A stretch of 64,000 nucleotides of DNA. Origin: Phycisphaeraceae bacterium (GTDB lineage: Bacteria > Planctomycetota > Phycisphaerae > Phycisphaerales > Phycisphaeraceae). Within the stretch, counting starts at the first letter, position 1, and each line of letters begins with the position of its first letter. Made by a program: the position numbers and the translations under genes. Under the pieces are notes generated by a model. That model was given only the letters and a program-made list of their open reading frames with translations, had not been told where the DNA came from and did no database searches. The DNA lies in NCBI GenBank assembly GCA_020831765.1, contig JAFIFY010000073.1, positions 1 to 64,000 of the forward strand. The letters run 5' to 3'. Positions 6,827 through 16,133 of the stretch are shown here, in pieces.

Positions 6827-9817
6827 ATGAGCACTGTTCGGACATGGATCGGATTTTCGATGGCGGTTCTGGTTTTGGGGATCGCGGTCGGCTCATCGTG
6901 GGCTGATGTGCGGTCCATGACGAGGCATGATGGCGGCGACGCCGGGCTGGTGGTGCTGGTCGAGCCGGTGGATGCGGCGTTGGCGACGCGGCTTGCCGAA
7001 GGGGGGCGGCATCTGGTGGTTGCGCTCAGCCGCGATCAGGCCGCGGTGGACCGCCTTGACCGTGCCTTCATGGAGGCGGGGGTGCATCCGGTGGCCGATG
7101 CCGTTCACTGGCGCGTGCCCGATGCGCTGCCGTTCCAGGACCATGCGGTCAACGTGCTGGTGATATCGAATGACCAGTCCCAGCGGCTGGGCCGTGATGA
7201 AGTGCTTCGCGTGATCGTGCCTGGCCACGGCCTGGCCCTGGTCGATGGGCAGGAGCTGCGCAAGCCGCGGCCTGAGGGGATGGATGTGTGGCTTGGGCAC
7301 CATCGTGATGGCACGGGCAACCGCGCCAGTCGGGATCAACTCGATCCACCCAACAGTATTCAGTGGATCATGGGGCCGCGCGATGTTCGCCGCACGGACC
7401 CGCACATCATCACCGACCGTGTTCACCTTTTGGGCGCGGGCATGTACCCATCGGACATCAACCGGGCGACCCTCGGTCACGGGCGCGTGTTCGCCCGCGA
7501 TGCGTTCAGCGGGGTCGGCCTCTGGAGCATCGAGCACACCATGAGCGGCACGTTGCCGTGGGATATCGTGACCATGGCCGCCGCCGGTCGTCTTTACCTG
7601 CCCCGTGCCGGCAGCGATGAGGTCGAGATCCGTGATGCCGTGACCGGTGAGGTGCTCCGCGAGGCGATCCCCGGGCTGACCTGGGCCGAGGAGGTCCGCC
7701 GCGGCGGCGGGCACAGCCGGATGCGAAACGCTTTCTCCTACCGGCTGCTGGCTGATGGCGAACGTCTTTACCAGCTCGACGGCGGCCGGACCATCCGCGC
7801 CTTCAACCTCGATGGTTCCGAGCGGCTGTGGGAGCATCGGTTGCCCGAGGACCAGTTCACCGACATGGGCGCCACCGATGGTGACAACCTGGTCGTCGTC
7901 GTCAGCTCGACGTCTGACTTTCCGTTCGGCAGCCAGCGCAACTTCACACGGAATACCAACATTGCTCAGGCCGTGCTGGGCCTTGATCCGGCCACGGGCA
8001 AGGAGCGCTGGCGCTATGAGGGGGTCAAGGGCTATCCGCTGTACTACATGGCCATGGACGAGGGAGCGGTCGTGCTGGCCTCCCATATGGACAGCCCCCA
8101 CCGGGCGCGAGCGACCCCTCATCCGCTCTATCCGACTCACGCGCAGGTCGAAGGCAACATCATGGTCTCCCTGGATGCGGCCAGTGGGCGCGAGCACTTC
8201 CGCCGCACCGATTTCAGCGACTTGAACAACCGCAGCCTGCGTCAGAACCTCAACGTCATCGCCGGTCGCATCATTCTCAACGAAGAGACGATGGCCTACG
8301 TGGTCGATCTCCGCACCGGCCGCACCATTTATCCCTCGCTCGACCTGGGCGCGCCACGCAACGGCTGGAACGCGATCACACCCAACTGGATCATCAGCAA
8401 CGGCCTTTTCGTCTCTCACGACGGCCAGCGCAGCGATGACCATGCCCACCGGATCAGTTGGCCGCAGTATTCCGGCTCGGGCAAGCCGGCCAACAACATG
8501 TACTACATCCCGCCGGGGCTGGAGACCATCAACGGCCCGTTTCACCAGGGTGAGATGCTGGCGCTTGCGCGGCGGACGCTGCCCGATCCGTTGCCGGACA
8601 ACCACCGGATGTTGAAAGAAGGGCGTATCTCCGGGGGTGTGCGGGAAGCCGCGGCCGCGGATTGGCCGACATTCCGAGGTGATTCGGCGCGTCGGGCGTG
8701 GCACCCGGCCGATGGCCCGGCCAATGTTGAACTCGCCTGGCAGACACGCATCGAGCTACCCTCGAACGATCACGAGATCGGCCGCGCCTGGGGCATGAAC
8801 AGCAATGTCTTTGGCAGGCTCACGCCGCCTGTGGCCGACGCCACGACCGTTCTGGTGGCCAGCACCGATGGCCAGACGCTCCACGCCCTCTCGTTGAAAG
8901 ATGGGTCGGAGCGCTGGTCACTGAATCTCGGGGCGCGGGTGAATGCACCGCCGACCCTGGCCCGTGGCGTGGCCTTCGTCGGGCTTGCCGATGGCACCGT
9001 CTCGGCGATCGATCTGGAACGAGGCCGGATCATCTGGACCTTCCTGGCCGCGCCCGCCGAGCGCCTGATCCAGGTGCATCATCAGTTGGAAAACAGCCAC
9101 CCCGTGCTCACCAGCCCGGTATTGCACGATGGCGTGCTGTACATCAGTGCCGGTCGCCACGGCCGCGCCGATGGCGGCATCCTGGTGTGGGCGTTGGATC
9201 CGGCCGATGGCCGCGTCCGCGGCAAGGCGAGCGTGACCGAATCGCATGTCAACGACATGCTGCAAGTGGTGGCTGGCCGGCTGCGGCTGGTCCGTACCGA
9301 CCTGCGGCTTCGCGACCTGCAGGCTTCGTCCAGCGACGCCGCGGCGGCCCCTTCCATCTATCCCGCCTCCGGTGGCAAGACCGGCGGCGCGGGCTGGATT
9401 CGGCCGACGGTTTTCTGGAGGGGCTACGTGGCCGATGCCGGGTCGCAGCGCACCAGCGCCAGGGGCTCTACGCAGTCCCAGGACGGCTTTGGCGTGTACA
9501 CCCGCGGCCGCTATCACGAGTTTGCCTTCAGCGACCTTGACACCAGTCGCAACGAGATCAGCGTGGGTGGCATCGTGAACGAATATCTCGCCGGTGCCGG
9601 CCGTTACCACTATGTCGCGGGTCGGGGCGCCGGCCGCGATGGCCGCGACCAGCTCCGTGTGGCCGTGATCGACACCGAGGCCGGGAATTCGCAAACCGTT
9701 GAGGTTCGGGTCATCGAGCCCGGCGAGCAGGTGGTGGCCGAGGGCATCGCCATCGCCCACGGGCACGTGATCGTCACGACCACGGCCGGCCGCGTGATCG
9801 TGTTCCGAGAACCGTAA
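6827..9817 (+). CDS. large secreted PQQ-type beta-propeller protein
   Basis: 996 residues. A signal peptide is clear (MSTVRTWIGFSMAVLVLGIAV then SSWA). Residues about 30-140 resemble a degenerate Rossmann or methyltransferase-like fold (VEPVDAALATRLAEGG, DALPFQDHAVNVLVI). Next come two propeller stretches, each introduced by the planctomycete signature of Trp plus an Arg-Gly/Asp-Asn run: WLGHHRDGTGNRAS near 150 and WPTFRGDSARRAW near 615. Blades include LDPATGKERWRYEG, LSLKDGSERWSLNLG and IDLERGRIIWTF. It is probably exported to the cell surface. The ATG follows GAGGAAAACGAAT. The GH123-like gene follows closely on the same strand and may be co-transcribed, suggesting a shared role in surface glycan chemistry (inference). 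Confidence 0.88.
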   Translation: MSTVRTWIGFSMAVLVLGIAVGSSWADVRSMTRHDGGDAGLVVLVEPVDAALATRLAEGGRHLVVALSRDQAAVDRLDRAFMEAGVHPVADAVHWRVPDALPFQDHAVNVLVISNDQSQRLGRDEVLRVIVPGHGLALVDGQELRKPRPEGMDVWLGHHRDGTGNRASRDQLDPPNSIQWIMGPRDVRRTDPHIITDRVHLLGAGMYPSDINRATLGHGRVFARDAFSGVGLWSIEHTMSGTLPWDIVTMAAAGRLYLPRAGSDEVEIRDAVTGEVLREAIPGLTWAEEVRRGGGHSRMRNAFSYRLLADGERLYQLDGGRTIRAFNLDGSERLWEHRLPEDQFTDMGATDGDNLVVVVSSTSDFPFGSQRNFTRNTNIAQAVLGLDPATGKERWRYEGVKGYPLYYMAMDEGAVVLASHMDSPHRARATPHPLYPTHAQVEGNIMVSLDAASGREHFRRTDFSDLNNRSLRQNLNVIAGRIILNEETMAYVVDLRTGRTIYPSLDLGAPRNGWNAITPNWIISNGLFVSHDGQRSDDHAHRISWPQYSGSGKPANNMYYIPPGLETINGPFHQGEMLALARRTLPDPLPDNHRMLKEGRISGGVREAAAADWPTFRGDSARRAWHPADGPANVELAWQTRIELPSNDHEIGRAWGMNSNVFGRLTPPVADATTVLVASTDGQTLHALSLKDGSERWSLNLGARVNAPPTLARGVAFVGLADGTVSAIDLERGRIIWTFLAAPAERLIQVHHQLENSHPVLTSPVLHDGVLYISAGRHGRADGGILVWALDPADGRVRGKASVTESHVNDMLQVVAGRLRLVRTDLRLRDLQASSSDAAAAPSIYPASGGKTGGAGWIRPTVFWRGYVADAGSQRTSARGSTQSQDGFGVYTRGRYHEFAFSDLDTSRNEISVGGIVNEYLAGAGRYHYVAGRGAGRDGRDQLRVAVIDTEAGNSQTVEVRVIEPGEQVVAEGIAIAHGHVIVTTTAGRVIVFREP

Positions 9818-9905
9818 ACCGAAGTGCCCCGCCTGCGACATGCAGCAGGTGGCGGTCCCAACGCCATCAGCTATCCCGCCGTCAGATCCAACAGGAGTGA
9901 TGACC

Positions 9906-11744
9906 ATGCGTCGAGTTGTTTCGAATCTGGCTTTTCTGCGTGCCACGGCCTGGATGTTCTGGAGCATCGCGCTGCTCGCGCTGATGCTTCCGCTTGTCGC
10001 CCCCACCGCCGCGCACGGCAGCATCGGCAATGTGAGCGTCTTCGAGAGTGTTGACGACAGCACGAGGCTTTCCGGGCCGCTGCGGCCGGTGGAGATGGTC
10101 GGGGCGCGCAATGGCTGGGCTTCCGGGCAAGTGCTGCTGATCAGCGACCGCCCGCAGAGTGCGGTTCGCGTCGAGCCCGGGCCGCTGGTGGGGCCGGGCG
10201 GGGCCCGCATTGCGGCTGACCGGGTCTGGGTGCGGTACGGCTGGAATCGCGAGCCGCATCGCATCGAGGGCGATAGCCGGACGCTGGATGAGTACATCAT
10301 CCTGGCCGAAGCGCCGCCACCGTCGTTCACCCGGCTGCCGATCTGGTTCACCGTTCGGATACCCGCCGATGCAGCGCCTGGCCAATACGAGGGGCCGGTC
10401 GAGATTCATAGCGGCAACCAGCGTCACACCGTCACGGTGCAACTGCGTGTCGGCTCGTTCATCCTGCCTGATCGCAAGGCGTACAACAGCCTGAACAACA
10501 TCACCTACTCACCGGACAGCATCGCCCTGCGGTACGGTGTGGAGCCGTGGTCGGATGAGCACCTTCGCCTTGTGCGGCCGACGATGCGCTGGCTGGCTGA
10601 GGCCGGGCAGCGGGTCTTTTATGTCACCTTCGCCGAGCGGACACAGTTTGGCACACGCACACCGTTGGTTCGATTCACCCGCCGGGGCGACAACCTGGTG
10701 CCGGACTACGTTCCACTGCGCCGCTTCGCCGCGCAGTGGAACGAGGTTATCGGCGCGCCACGCGCGGCGGTGCTTTACCTCTGGGATATCGACATGCGAC
10801 GCGCGACCGTCGGTGATGAGGTCGATACCATCTCGGTTGAGGTGGTGTCGCGTGATGGCACACGGGAGTTCGTCGCCATTCCCCACATCAGCACGCCCGA
10901 GGGCGATCGGTTCTGGAAGCCGGTGGTCGATGAGGTGATCAAGATTCTGACCGACCTGGGCTGGAGCCGGGATTCGATCTTCATTGGCGTCGCTCACGAC
11001 CGCAAGCCGACCGAGCGGTTTACTCAGGCGACCGCCAGACTGTTTCCGGGAATGGAATGGAACGTCATCTCGCACCAACGGGGCTATGGTCTCCCCCGAC
11101 GCCCTGAGCCCCGGCCGGGGTTGGTGATCGGTTTCCAGGAGCAGCCCCACATCCCGGTCGGGTATCCCAACGTGACCGAGAGCGGGATTCGCGGCGACTG
11201 GAATCAGCCTTTCATCCGCCTGACACTGGGTCGCGGGTTCTCCAGTGAATTGATCGAGTATTTCATGCTCAGCGAATCATCCAGCAGTGTGGGGGGGCGG
11301 GGCGGCAATCGGGGCCGGACAGAAGGGTCCCAGGGGATCAGCCGAATGTGGGGCGATTCCTTCCGGGTTCCGCCCGACATGAGGCGCCTGGTTCACCGCA
11401 GTGGCTGGGTCAACCTGCTGCGCAACACGCGCCATACGCTGGCGCCGGGTCCTGATGGGGCGTTGGCGAAGGTGAAGTACCAGATGTTTGTCGAGGGCGT
11501 TCAGGCCACCGAGGCACGCCTCGCGATCGAGAGAATCCTTGTTGGTGAGCAGAAGAGCGCCCGCATCCCCGCCGAGTTGGAGCGCCAGGCTCGTCAGGCG
11601 TTGCAATGGCGCATCAACTTCGAGCGTGAACAACGCTCGGGTAGCTGGACACGGTTCGACGAAGCCGAAGTACGGGATGAACTCCACAAGCTCTACGATG
11701 CGGCCGGCAGGCTCATCGAGGTCAGTGGGGTGAACGGGCGTTGA
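9906..11744 (+). CDS. secreted glycoside hydrolase family 123-like (DUF4091) protein
   Basis: 612 residues from ATG 9906. This start is preferred over ATG 9900 because an AGGAG box at 9893-9897 stands 8 bases before it, against 2 for the earlier codon. A signal peptide with a long hydrophobic core (residues about 16-35) is followed by a beta-sandwich region (WFTVRIPADAAPGQYEG, typical of the domain preceding the GH123/DUF4091 barrel) and a catalytic-type barrel. GH123 enzymes are N-acetylgalactosaminidases that use substrate-assisted catalysis; I cannot locate the acidic pair with confidence, so the activity is inferred. A Gly/Arg/Ser-rich insert (near SSSSVGGRGGNRG) is unusual. It follows the PQQ gene by 88 bases. 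Confidence 0.75.
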   Translation: MRRVVSNLAFLRATAWMFWSIALLALMLPLVAPTAAHGSIGNVSVFESVDDSTRLSGPLRPVEMVGARNGWASGQVLLISDRPQSAVRVEPGPLVGPGGARIAADRVWVRYGWNREPHRIEGDSRTLDEYIILAEAPPPSFTRLPIWFTVRIPADAAPGQYEGPVEIHSGNQRHTVTVQLRVGSFILPDRKAYNSLNNITYSPDSIALRYGVEPWSDEHLRLVRPTMRWLAEAGQRVFYVTFAERTQFGTRTPLVRFTRRGDNLVPDYVPLRRFAAQWNEVIGAPRAAVLYLWDIDMRRATVGDEVDTISVEVVSRDGTREFVAIPHISTPEGDRFWKPVVDEVIKILTDLGWSRDSIFIGVAHDRKPTERFTQATARLFPGMEWNVISHQRGYGLPRRPEPRPGLVIGFQEQPHIPVGYPNVTESGIRGDWNQPFIRLTLGRGFSSELIEYFMLSESSSSVGGRGGNRGRTEGSQGISRMWGDSFRVPPDMRRLVHRSGWVNLLRNTRHTLAPGPDGALAKVKYQMFVEGVQATEARLAIERILVGEQKSARIPAELERQARQALQWRINFEREQRSGSWTRFDEAEVRDELHKLYDAAGRLIEVSGVNGR

Positions 11745-12144
11745 CCGTCGTCCGAACAGAAGCGCATCAACAGGGCCGGGTACGCGATGCAACGGCTGAT
11801 GAGTTAGGTCACCAGACTGTGACCTTTGCCCGGCGCATCAACGCACACCCGCTCTGATTCGATTGAGAACGGCCTGAAGTTCAAGGTGTACAGGCCCGGC
11901 GATGGCCATGCATCCATGGCGCAATGACTTCCGCGCTGTCGATGTTCGTTATGCCATGTCTGGGAGCAAACCAACCGGCTTCAAATGATTGGCGTTGGAA
12001 TGCACTCTTGACGGGCGTTGATACCAGCGGTGTTCGCCGGTCAACGAAATAACGCGGATGCCCAATGGATGGGGCTGGGGTTGTGCGTTCGGGGTCGCGG
12101 GCGTATAAGCCAGTGGACAGGTGGCCACGAAAGGAGGTGTATCG
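11745..12144. other. intergenic region with a 6-bp hairpin
   Basis: No gene is evident in these 400 bases. A perfect stem (GGTCAC 11807-11812, GTGACC 11819-11824) followed by TTT lies about 60 bases after the GH123-like stop and may be a weak terminator. The end of the region holds the ribosome-binding site of the sulfatase, AGGAGGT at 12132-12138. Confidence 0.4.
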
Positions 12145-13539
12145 GTGAACAGGCGTCGCAACGTGTTGGTCCTGATGTCCGATGAGCACCGCGCTGATGT
12201 GTCGGGTTTTTCCGGTAACGACGTCATCCGCACCCCGACGCTCGACTGGCTGGCCGAGTCCGGGACGGTGTTCGACAACGCCTACACGCCCAGTCCCATC
12301 TGCGTGCCCGCCCGGCAGTGCATCCTGGCCGGACAATACCCCAGAACCTGCGGATGCGATGGCTGGGTGGGGCTGCCCGATGGGTACATGACCTACGCCC
12401 GGCGGTTCGGCCAGTATGGCTACCAGACGGTGGCCTTCGGCAAGCTGCACCTGCTGGGACCAGACCAGCTCAAGGGCTGGCAGTTGCGCCCGGTCGGCGA
12501 CGTTGCCTGCGGCCAGGTGGAGGGGCTTCGAGAGAGCTTCTTCGATGGATTCCAGTCGCCTCAGGATGACCGGCTTAACGTGCCCAGCTCCATGAAGTGG
12601 TCGGATGAAAAGGAGCTGCGCCGGGCCGGTCCGGGCAGGCACACCGAGCGGAAGGACGAGCTGGCGGTGCTTGGCGCCGAGGATTGGATCGATGACCACT
12701 TCGTCGGCACCTGGTATGACCGACAACTCCCGGAGCGGCCGGTGATGCTGTATGTCGGCCTGCACAACCCGCACTATCCCTACCAGTGCGATGAGCGGCG
12801 ATTCCGGTACTACCTGCCCCGTGTGCGTGGGTTTGAAGCCGAATCACCCCTCGATCACCCGTTCCTGGGCAAGTCGGCGTGGCCACAGGTGGCGTTGCAG
12901 GCGGGTAAGGACGTGCCGGCGCGTGCGGTAGTGCGGGCACGAGCGGCGTACTACGGCAAAGTGGAGACGATGGACGCCCATTATGGACGGGTTCTCGATG
13001 CATTACGCTTCGCGGGTGAGGATCTGGACGAGTGGATCATCGTCTATTGCTCCGATCACGGCGATCAACTTGGCGAGCACGGCGTCTGGGAGAAGCAGAA
13101 GTTCTACGAGGGCTCGGCGCGGGTGCCGCTGGTGATCCGCGCGCCCGGACTGCTGCCGCAGGGCGCTCGCATCGATGCCAACGTCAGCCTCTGCGATATG
13201 TTCGCGACCCTGTGCGATCTGGCCGGGCTGGAAACGCCTGAGGGGCTCGACTCCCGAAGCCTGCTGCCGCTGGCGACCGGCGCGGCCATGGACTGGCCGG
13301 ACGAGGCGTGCAGCTTCTTTCTTCAGCAGGGCTATTCGAACGTGATGATCAAACAGGGTCCGCTCAAGTACCAGTGGTACGAGCACGAAGAGCAAGGGAG
13401 AATGCCCGAGGTGCTCTTTGACCTTGCCAAAGACCCCTTGGAAACGGTCAACTTCATCGACGAGCCCGATCGTGCCGGCGATCTTGCCCGCTTCCGCCGC
13501 CGATTGACCGAACTCGGGTACGGCCCGGCGGTGACTTGA
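12145..13539 (+). CDS. type I sulfatase, apparently not secreted
   Basis: 464 residues. GTG 12145 is chosen because a full AGGAGGT sits 6 bases before it; the earlier in-frame GTG at 12121 has none. The alkaline phosphatase-type sulfatase fold is clear: metal-binding LVLMSDEHRAD at the N-terminus and the formylglycine motif C-V-P-A-R with Cys53 as the residue to be modified, followed by LAGQYPRT. Later motifs YCSDHGDQLGEHG supply further metal ligands. Such enzymes remove sulfate esters from sugars or small molecules. Unlike most planctomycete sulfatases it has no signal peptide, so it may act in the cytoplasm, as choline-sulfatase-like proteins do. No sulfatase-maturing enzyme lies in the window. 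Confidence 0.9.
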   Translation: MNRRRNVLVLMSDEHRADVSGFSGNDVIRTPTLDWLAESGTVFDNAYTPSPICVPARQCILAGQYPRTCGCDGWVGLPDGYMTYARRFGQYGYQTVAFGKLHLLGPDQLKGWQLRPVGDVACGQVEGLRESFFDGFQSPQDDRLNVPSSMKWSDEKELRRAGPGRHTERKDELAVLGAEDWIDDHFVGTWYDRQLPERPVMLYVGLHNPHYPYQCDERRFRYYLPRVRGFEAESPLDHPFLGKSAWPQVALQAGKDVPARAVVRARAAYYGKVETMDAHYGRVLDALRFAGEDLDEWIIVYCSDHGDQLGEHGVWEKQKFYEGSARVPLVIRAPGLLPQGARIDANVSLCDMFATLCDLAGLETPEGLDSRSLLPLATGAAMDWPDEACSFFLQQGYSNVMIKQGPLKYQWYEHEEQGRMPEVLFDLAKDPLETVNFIDEPDRAGDLARFRRRLTELGYGPAVT

Positions 13540-13638
13540 AGCCATCTCGATGAGGCTCAATGAGGAAGTGCCCGGGTTCAACGTCGCGCGACCCCGGGCG
13601 TGCATCTGACGCCGGTTCGTTGCTTGAGGTCGGCCCAC

Positions 13639-13908
13639 CTACTGCGCTTCGAAGAAGCGGGCGTTGGTTCCGCCGTTGCCGATGCGCATGCGTACGGGGC
13701 GGCGGCATTTGGGGCAGTGGCCTTCGTAGGCGTTGCCTTTGCGGTTACGGTAGATGCGTGTGTAGCAGCGGCAACAGCGGAAACGCACCGCCACCCAGGG
13801 CCGGCCGCGGAAGTCCGCTTCCGACGGCGGGGCTTCTGGGCCGCCGGCCGCGCAACCGCCACGAACGGACCTTCCGGAAAGTTCGATGATGTAATCCGGC
13901 TCGGGCAT
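13639..13908 (-). CDS. small zinc-ribbon protein
   Basis: 89 residues from ATG 13908 (MPEPDYIIELSG). The frame is open further upstream, but the translated extension looks non-coding. The C-terminal half carries two Cys pairs, CCRC and CPKC, 20-odd residues apart in a basic setting (YTRIYRNRKGNAYEGHCPKC), which is a zinc ribbon. The last part, MRIGNGGTNARFFEAQ, looks conserved. Similar short proteins occur in planctomycetes without an assigned role. It is probably a nucleic-acid or protein-binding module in the cytoplasm. Divergently transcribed from the C39-like gene. Confidence 0.7.
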   Translation of the reverse strand: MPEPDYIIELSGRSVRGGCAAGGPEAPPSEADFRGRPWVAVRFRCCRCYTRIYRNRKGNAYEGHCPKCRRPVRMRIGNGGTNARFFEAQ

Positions 13909-14150
13909 GGGGATGACATCGGCCAACGGGTGCCAACCCTTCAATCGCCGCGATCCGCCCGTCGCTGTCAAGCGGGCGCTCGGGTTCCCGGGCGATATTC
14001 CTCCGGCTCGCCATCCCTTATCGGACGAATCGGCGCTGTCCGATCCCCGTGGTCCGATTCGGCCCCCGATCCCGCAAGCGCGTGTGCAGACCGTCTCCGG
14101 CCCGTCCGAACTCATCCCACACGCGAAGCGTCGCGGACAGGAGGCGTGGG

Positions 14151-14981
14151 GTGGAAGGTTGGTTCATCAGCATTCTGATACTCAGTGCGGGATCGTGCGC
14201 GCTGGGGATTCGGGTCGGCCTGGCCGGTCGGCGGGTGACGACCCCGGCCATCGGCATCCTGGTGGGATGCATCGTGTTCTGGTCGGTTCTCATGATGCGG
14301 CCGGAATGGGCTCTGGCGATCGCTCCGTTGGGTCTGATCAGCCGCCTGGAATCGATCGGCGCTGCGCCCCTGTTCTGCGCGATGGCGGGAATCCTCTGGT
14401 CGATGGGCTATGACACGAGCGGAGTCCGACACCGGAAGCTGGCCATGGTCTGCGGAGCGGTTTGCGCGGCGTATCTGACGGTCGGCGGTGGCTGGATGAT
14501 CATGCCGACGCCGATGCTTGGGCTCGACCGTGAGCGGGGTTCGTTCACCGTCATGCAGAGCCGCCAGTACTCCTGCGTGCCCGCGGCCGGTGCCACCCTG
14601 CTCAATCGCATCGGTGTGCCCAGCAGCGAACATGAGATGGCGATCCTCACCCATACCCGGCCACGCGCCGGCTCAACGCTGCTCAAGGCCATGCACGGGC
14701 TTCAGCATCGACTGGACCTTGAAGGACGCGATCAACGCGTCCGCCTGCGAACCGCTTCGTTCGAGCAGCTTCGTGAGTTGCCTCATCCCATGCTGGCCAC
14801 ACTTCGGTTCGAGTTGACCGCGGCCCACATGGTCGTGCTGCTGTCGAGTGATGAAGAGGGTGTGGATTTATTCGATCCGGAGCTTGGCACCTATCGAATG
14901 CTGCGAGCGGATTTCGCGCCACGGTTCGGCGGGCGTGTCCTGGTGGTCTCGCCGGCCCATGAATTGATCGCCGCGCAGTAA
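14151..14981 (+). CDS. membrane protein with C39-like cysteine peptidase domain
   Basis: 276 residues from GTG 14151, which has AGGAGG (14139-14144) 6 bases upstream. The N-terminal 120 residues hold about four hydrophobic helices. The rest is a papain-like domain of the C39 type: QYSCVPAAGATLLN with Cys142 as the likely nucleophile, AAHMVVLL with His226, and an Asp in DLFDPELG near residue 243. C39 domains of this sort cut leader peptides at double-glycine sites in ABC exporters, but here the domain is attached to a plain membrane anchor without an ABC module. The substrate is unknown. It may process an exported peptide or act as a housekeeping membrane peptidase (inference). Confidence 0.72.
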   Translation: MEGWFISILILSAGSCALGIRVGLAGRRVTTPAIGILVGCIVFWSVLMMRPEWALAIAPLGLISRLESIGAAPLFCAMAGILWSMGYDTSGVRHRKLAMVCGAVCAAYLTVGGGWMIMPTPMLGLDRERGSFTVMQSRQYSCVPAAGATLLNRIGVPSSEHEMAILTHTRPRAGSTLLKAMHGLQHRLDLEGRDQRVRLRTASFEQLRELPHPMLATLRFELTAAHMVVLLSSDEEGVDLFDPELGTYRMLRADFAPRFGGRVLVVSPAHELIAAQ

Positions 14982-15038
14982 TCCTCCAATGGCCGCGTGC
15001 ATCGCTCGCCGGGCCGCGAAGGCGGTTACACTTGCCGC

Positions 15039-16112
15039 GTGAGTTCAGCCGATCCGCCAACGTCTCCAAAGTCCACGAACCGGCCGGCGCGCGCGCCGGT
15101 GATCGGCATCACCATGGGCGATCCGGCGGGCATCGGGCCGGAAGTGGTCGTCAAGGCCCTGGCCGACCCGAAAATCCGCGCCATGGCCAGATTCGTGGTG
15201 CTGGGGATGAATGAATTGATGGCCTATGCCGCGGATCTGGCCGAGATCGATCCCTACTGGTGGCGCTTGCAGCATGACAGCCCGATCGCCCGCGATGACA
15301 TGGTGCAGCCGGTGGTCGTGATGGATTACGATGAATACTCGCTGCTGGGTCAATCGGTGGCCCGGCCCACGCGGCAGGGCGGGCAGGCATCGCTTCGGTT
15401 CCTCGAAGATGCCCTGGCCATGGCCACCGCGCCGGCCCATGCCCCGGGCCGGATCGATGCGATCGTGACCGCGCCGATCTGCAAGGAGTCATGGAGGCTC
15501 GCCGGCGCACGTTTTCCGGGCCATACCGAATTTCTTCAACAGCGCACGCGATCGAAACGCGCGGTGATGATGTTCGCCTCGTCGAAGCTCAACGTGGCGC
15601 TGGCGACGGTACACCTGCCGCTGATGGATGTCCGCAACGTCCTGACGATCGGCGCGGTCTATGATCCGATCGATCTGGGGCATGAGGCCTGCAAGCGACT
15701 GGGCATCGAGAAACCCCGCATCGCCGTTTGCGGACTGAATCCCCACGCCTCGGAAAACGGCGCTTTTGGCGATGAGGAGGAGCGGCTGATCAAGCCGGCG
15801 ATCGAGACCGCCCGTGCCCAGGGAATCAATGTTCGCGGCCCGTTTCCCGGTGACACGATCTTTCGCGACGCGGTCGCGGGCCGTTACGATCTGGTCGTGG
15901 CGATGTACCACGATCAGGGTCTGATCCCGCTCAAGCTGCTGGCCTTCGATGAGGCGGTCAACCTGACGCTGGGGCTGCCGGTGATCCGCACCAGTCCCGA
16001 TCACGGCACGGCCTTTGACATTGTCGGCCAGAACAAGGCCGATCCCGGCTCGATGAAAAGCGCCATCCGCCTGGCCGTGACCCTGGCGACCCATGCCGCC
16101 AGTCAGGTCTGA
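15039..16112 (+). CDS. pdxA: 4-hydroxythreonine-4-phosphate dehydrogenase
   Basis: 357 residues from GTG 15039; an earlier GTG at 14997 is possible but adds unconserved residues. It oxidises 4-phosphohydroxy-L-threonine with NAD in the DXP-dependent route to pyridoxal 5'-phosphate. The family signatures are all visible: GITMGDPAGIGPEV at the N-terminus, the substrate-binding segment PGHTEFL, and MYHDQGLIPLK with RTSPDHGTAFDI near the C-terminus. The metal-binding His residues sit in HTEFL, YHDQG and DHGTAF. It is a cytoplasmic dimer in other bacteria. It ends 21 bases from the convergent hisB. Confidence 0.95.
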   Translation: MSSADPPTSPKSTNRPARAPVIGITMGDPAGIGPEVVVKALADPKIRAMARFVVLGMNELMAYAADLAEIDPYWWRLQHDSPIARDDMVQPVVVMDYDEYSLLGQSVARPTRQGGQASLRFLEDALAMATAPAHAPGRIDAIVTAPICKESWRLAGARFPGHTEFLQQRTRSKRAVMMFASSKLNVALATVHLPLMDVRNVLTIGAVYDPIDLGHEACKRLGIEKPRIAVCGLNPHASENGAFGDEEERLIKPAIETARAQGINVRGPFPGDTIFRDAVAGRYDLVVAMYHDQGLIPLKLLAFDEAVNLTLGLPVIRTSPDHGTAFDIVGQNKADPGSMKSAIRLAVTLATHAASQV

Positions 16113-16133
16113 CAACCGCCGATCCGCCGCGCT

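Noticed and set aside
6893-8704. 603-codon open frame on the minus strand
   Set aside because: It lies opposite the PQQ gene, its product has no recognisable domain and its composition is that of an antisense frame in GC-rich DNA.
8918-10351. 477-codon open frame on the minus strand
   Set aside because: Spans the end of one real gene and the start of the next on the opposite strand; a shadow frame.
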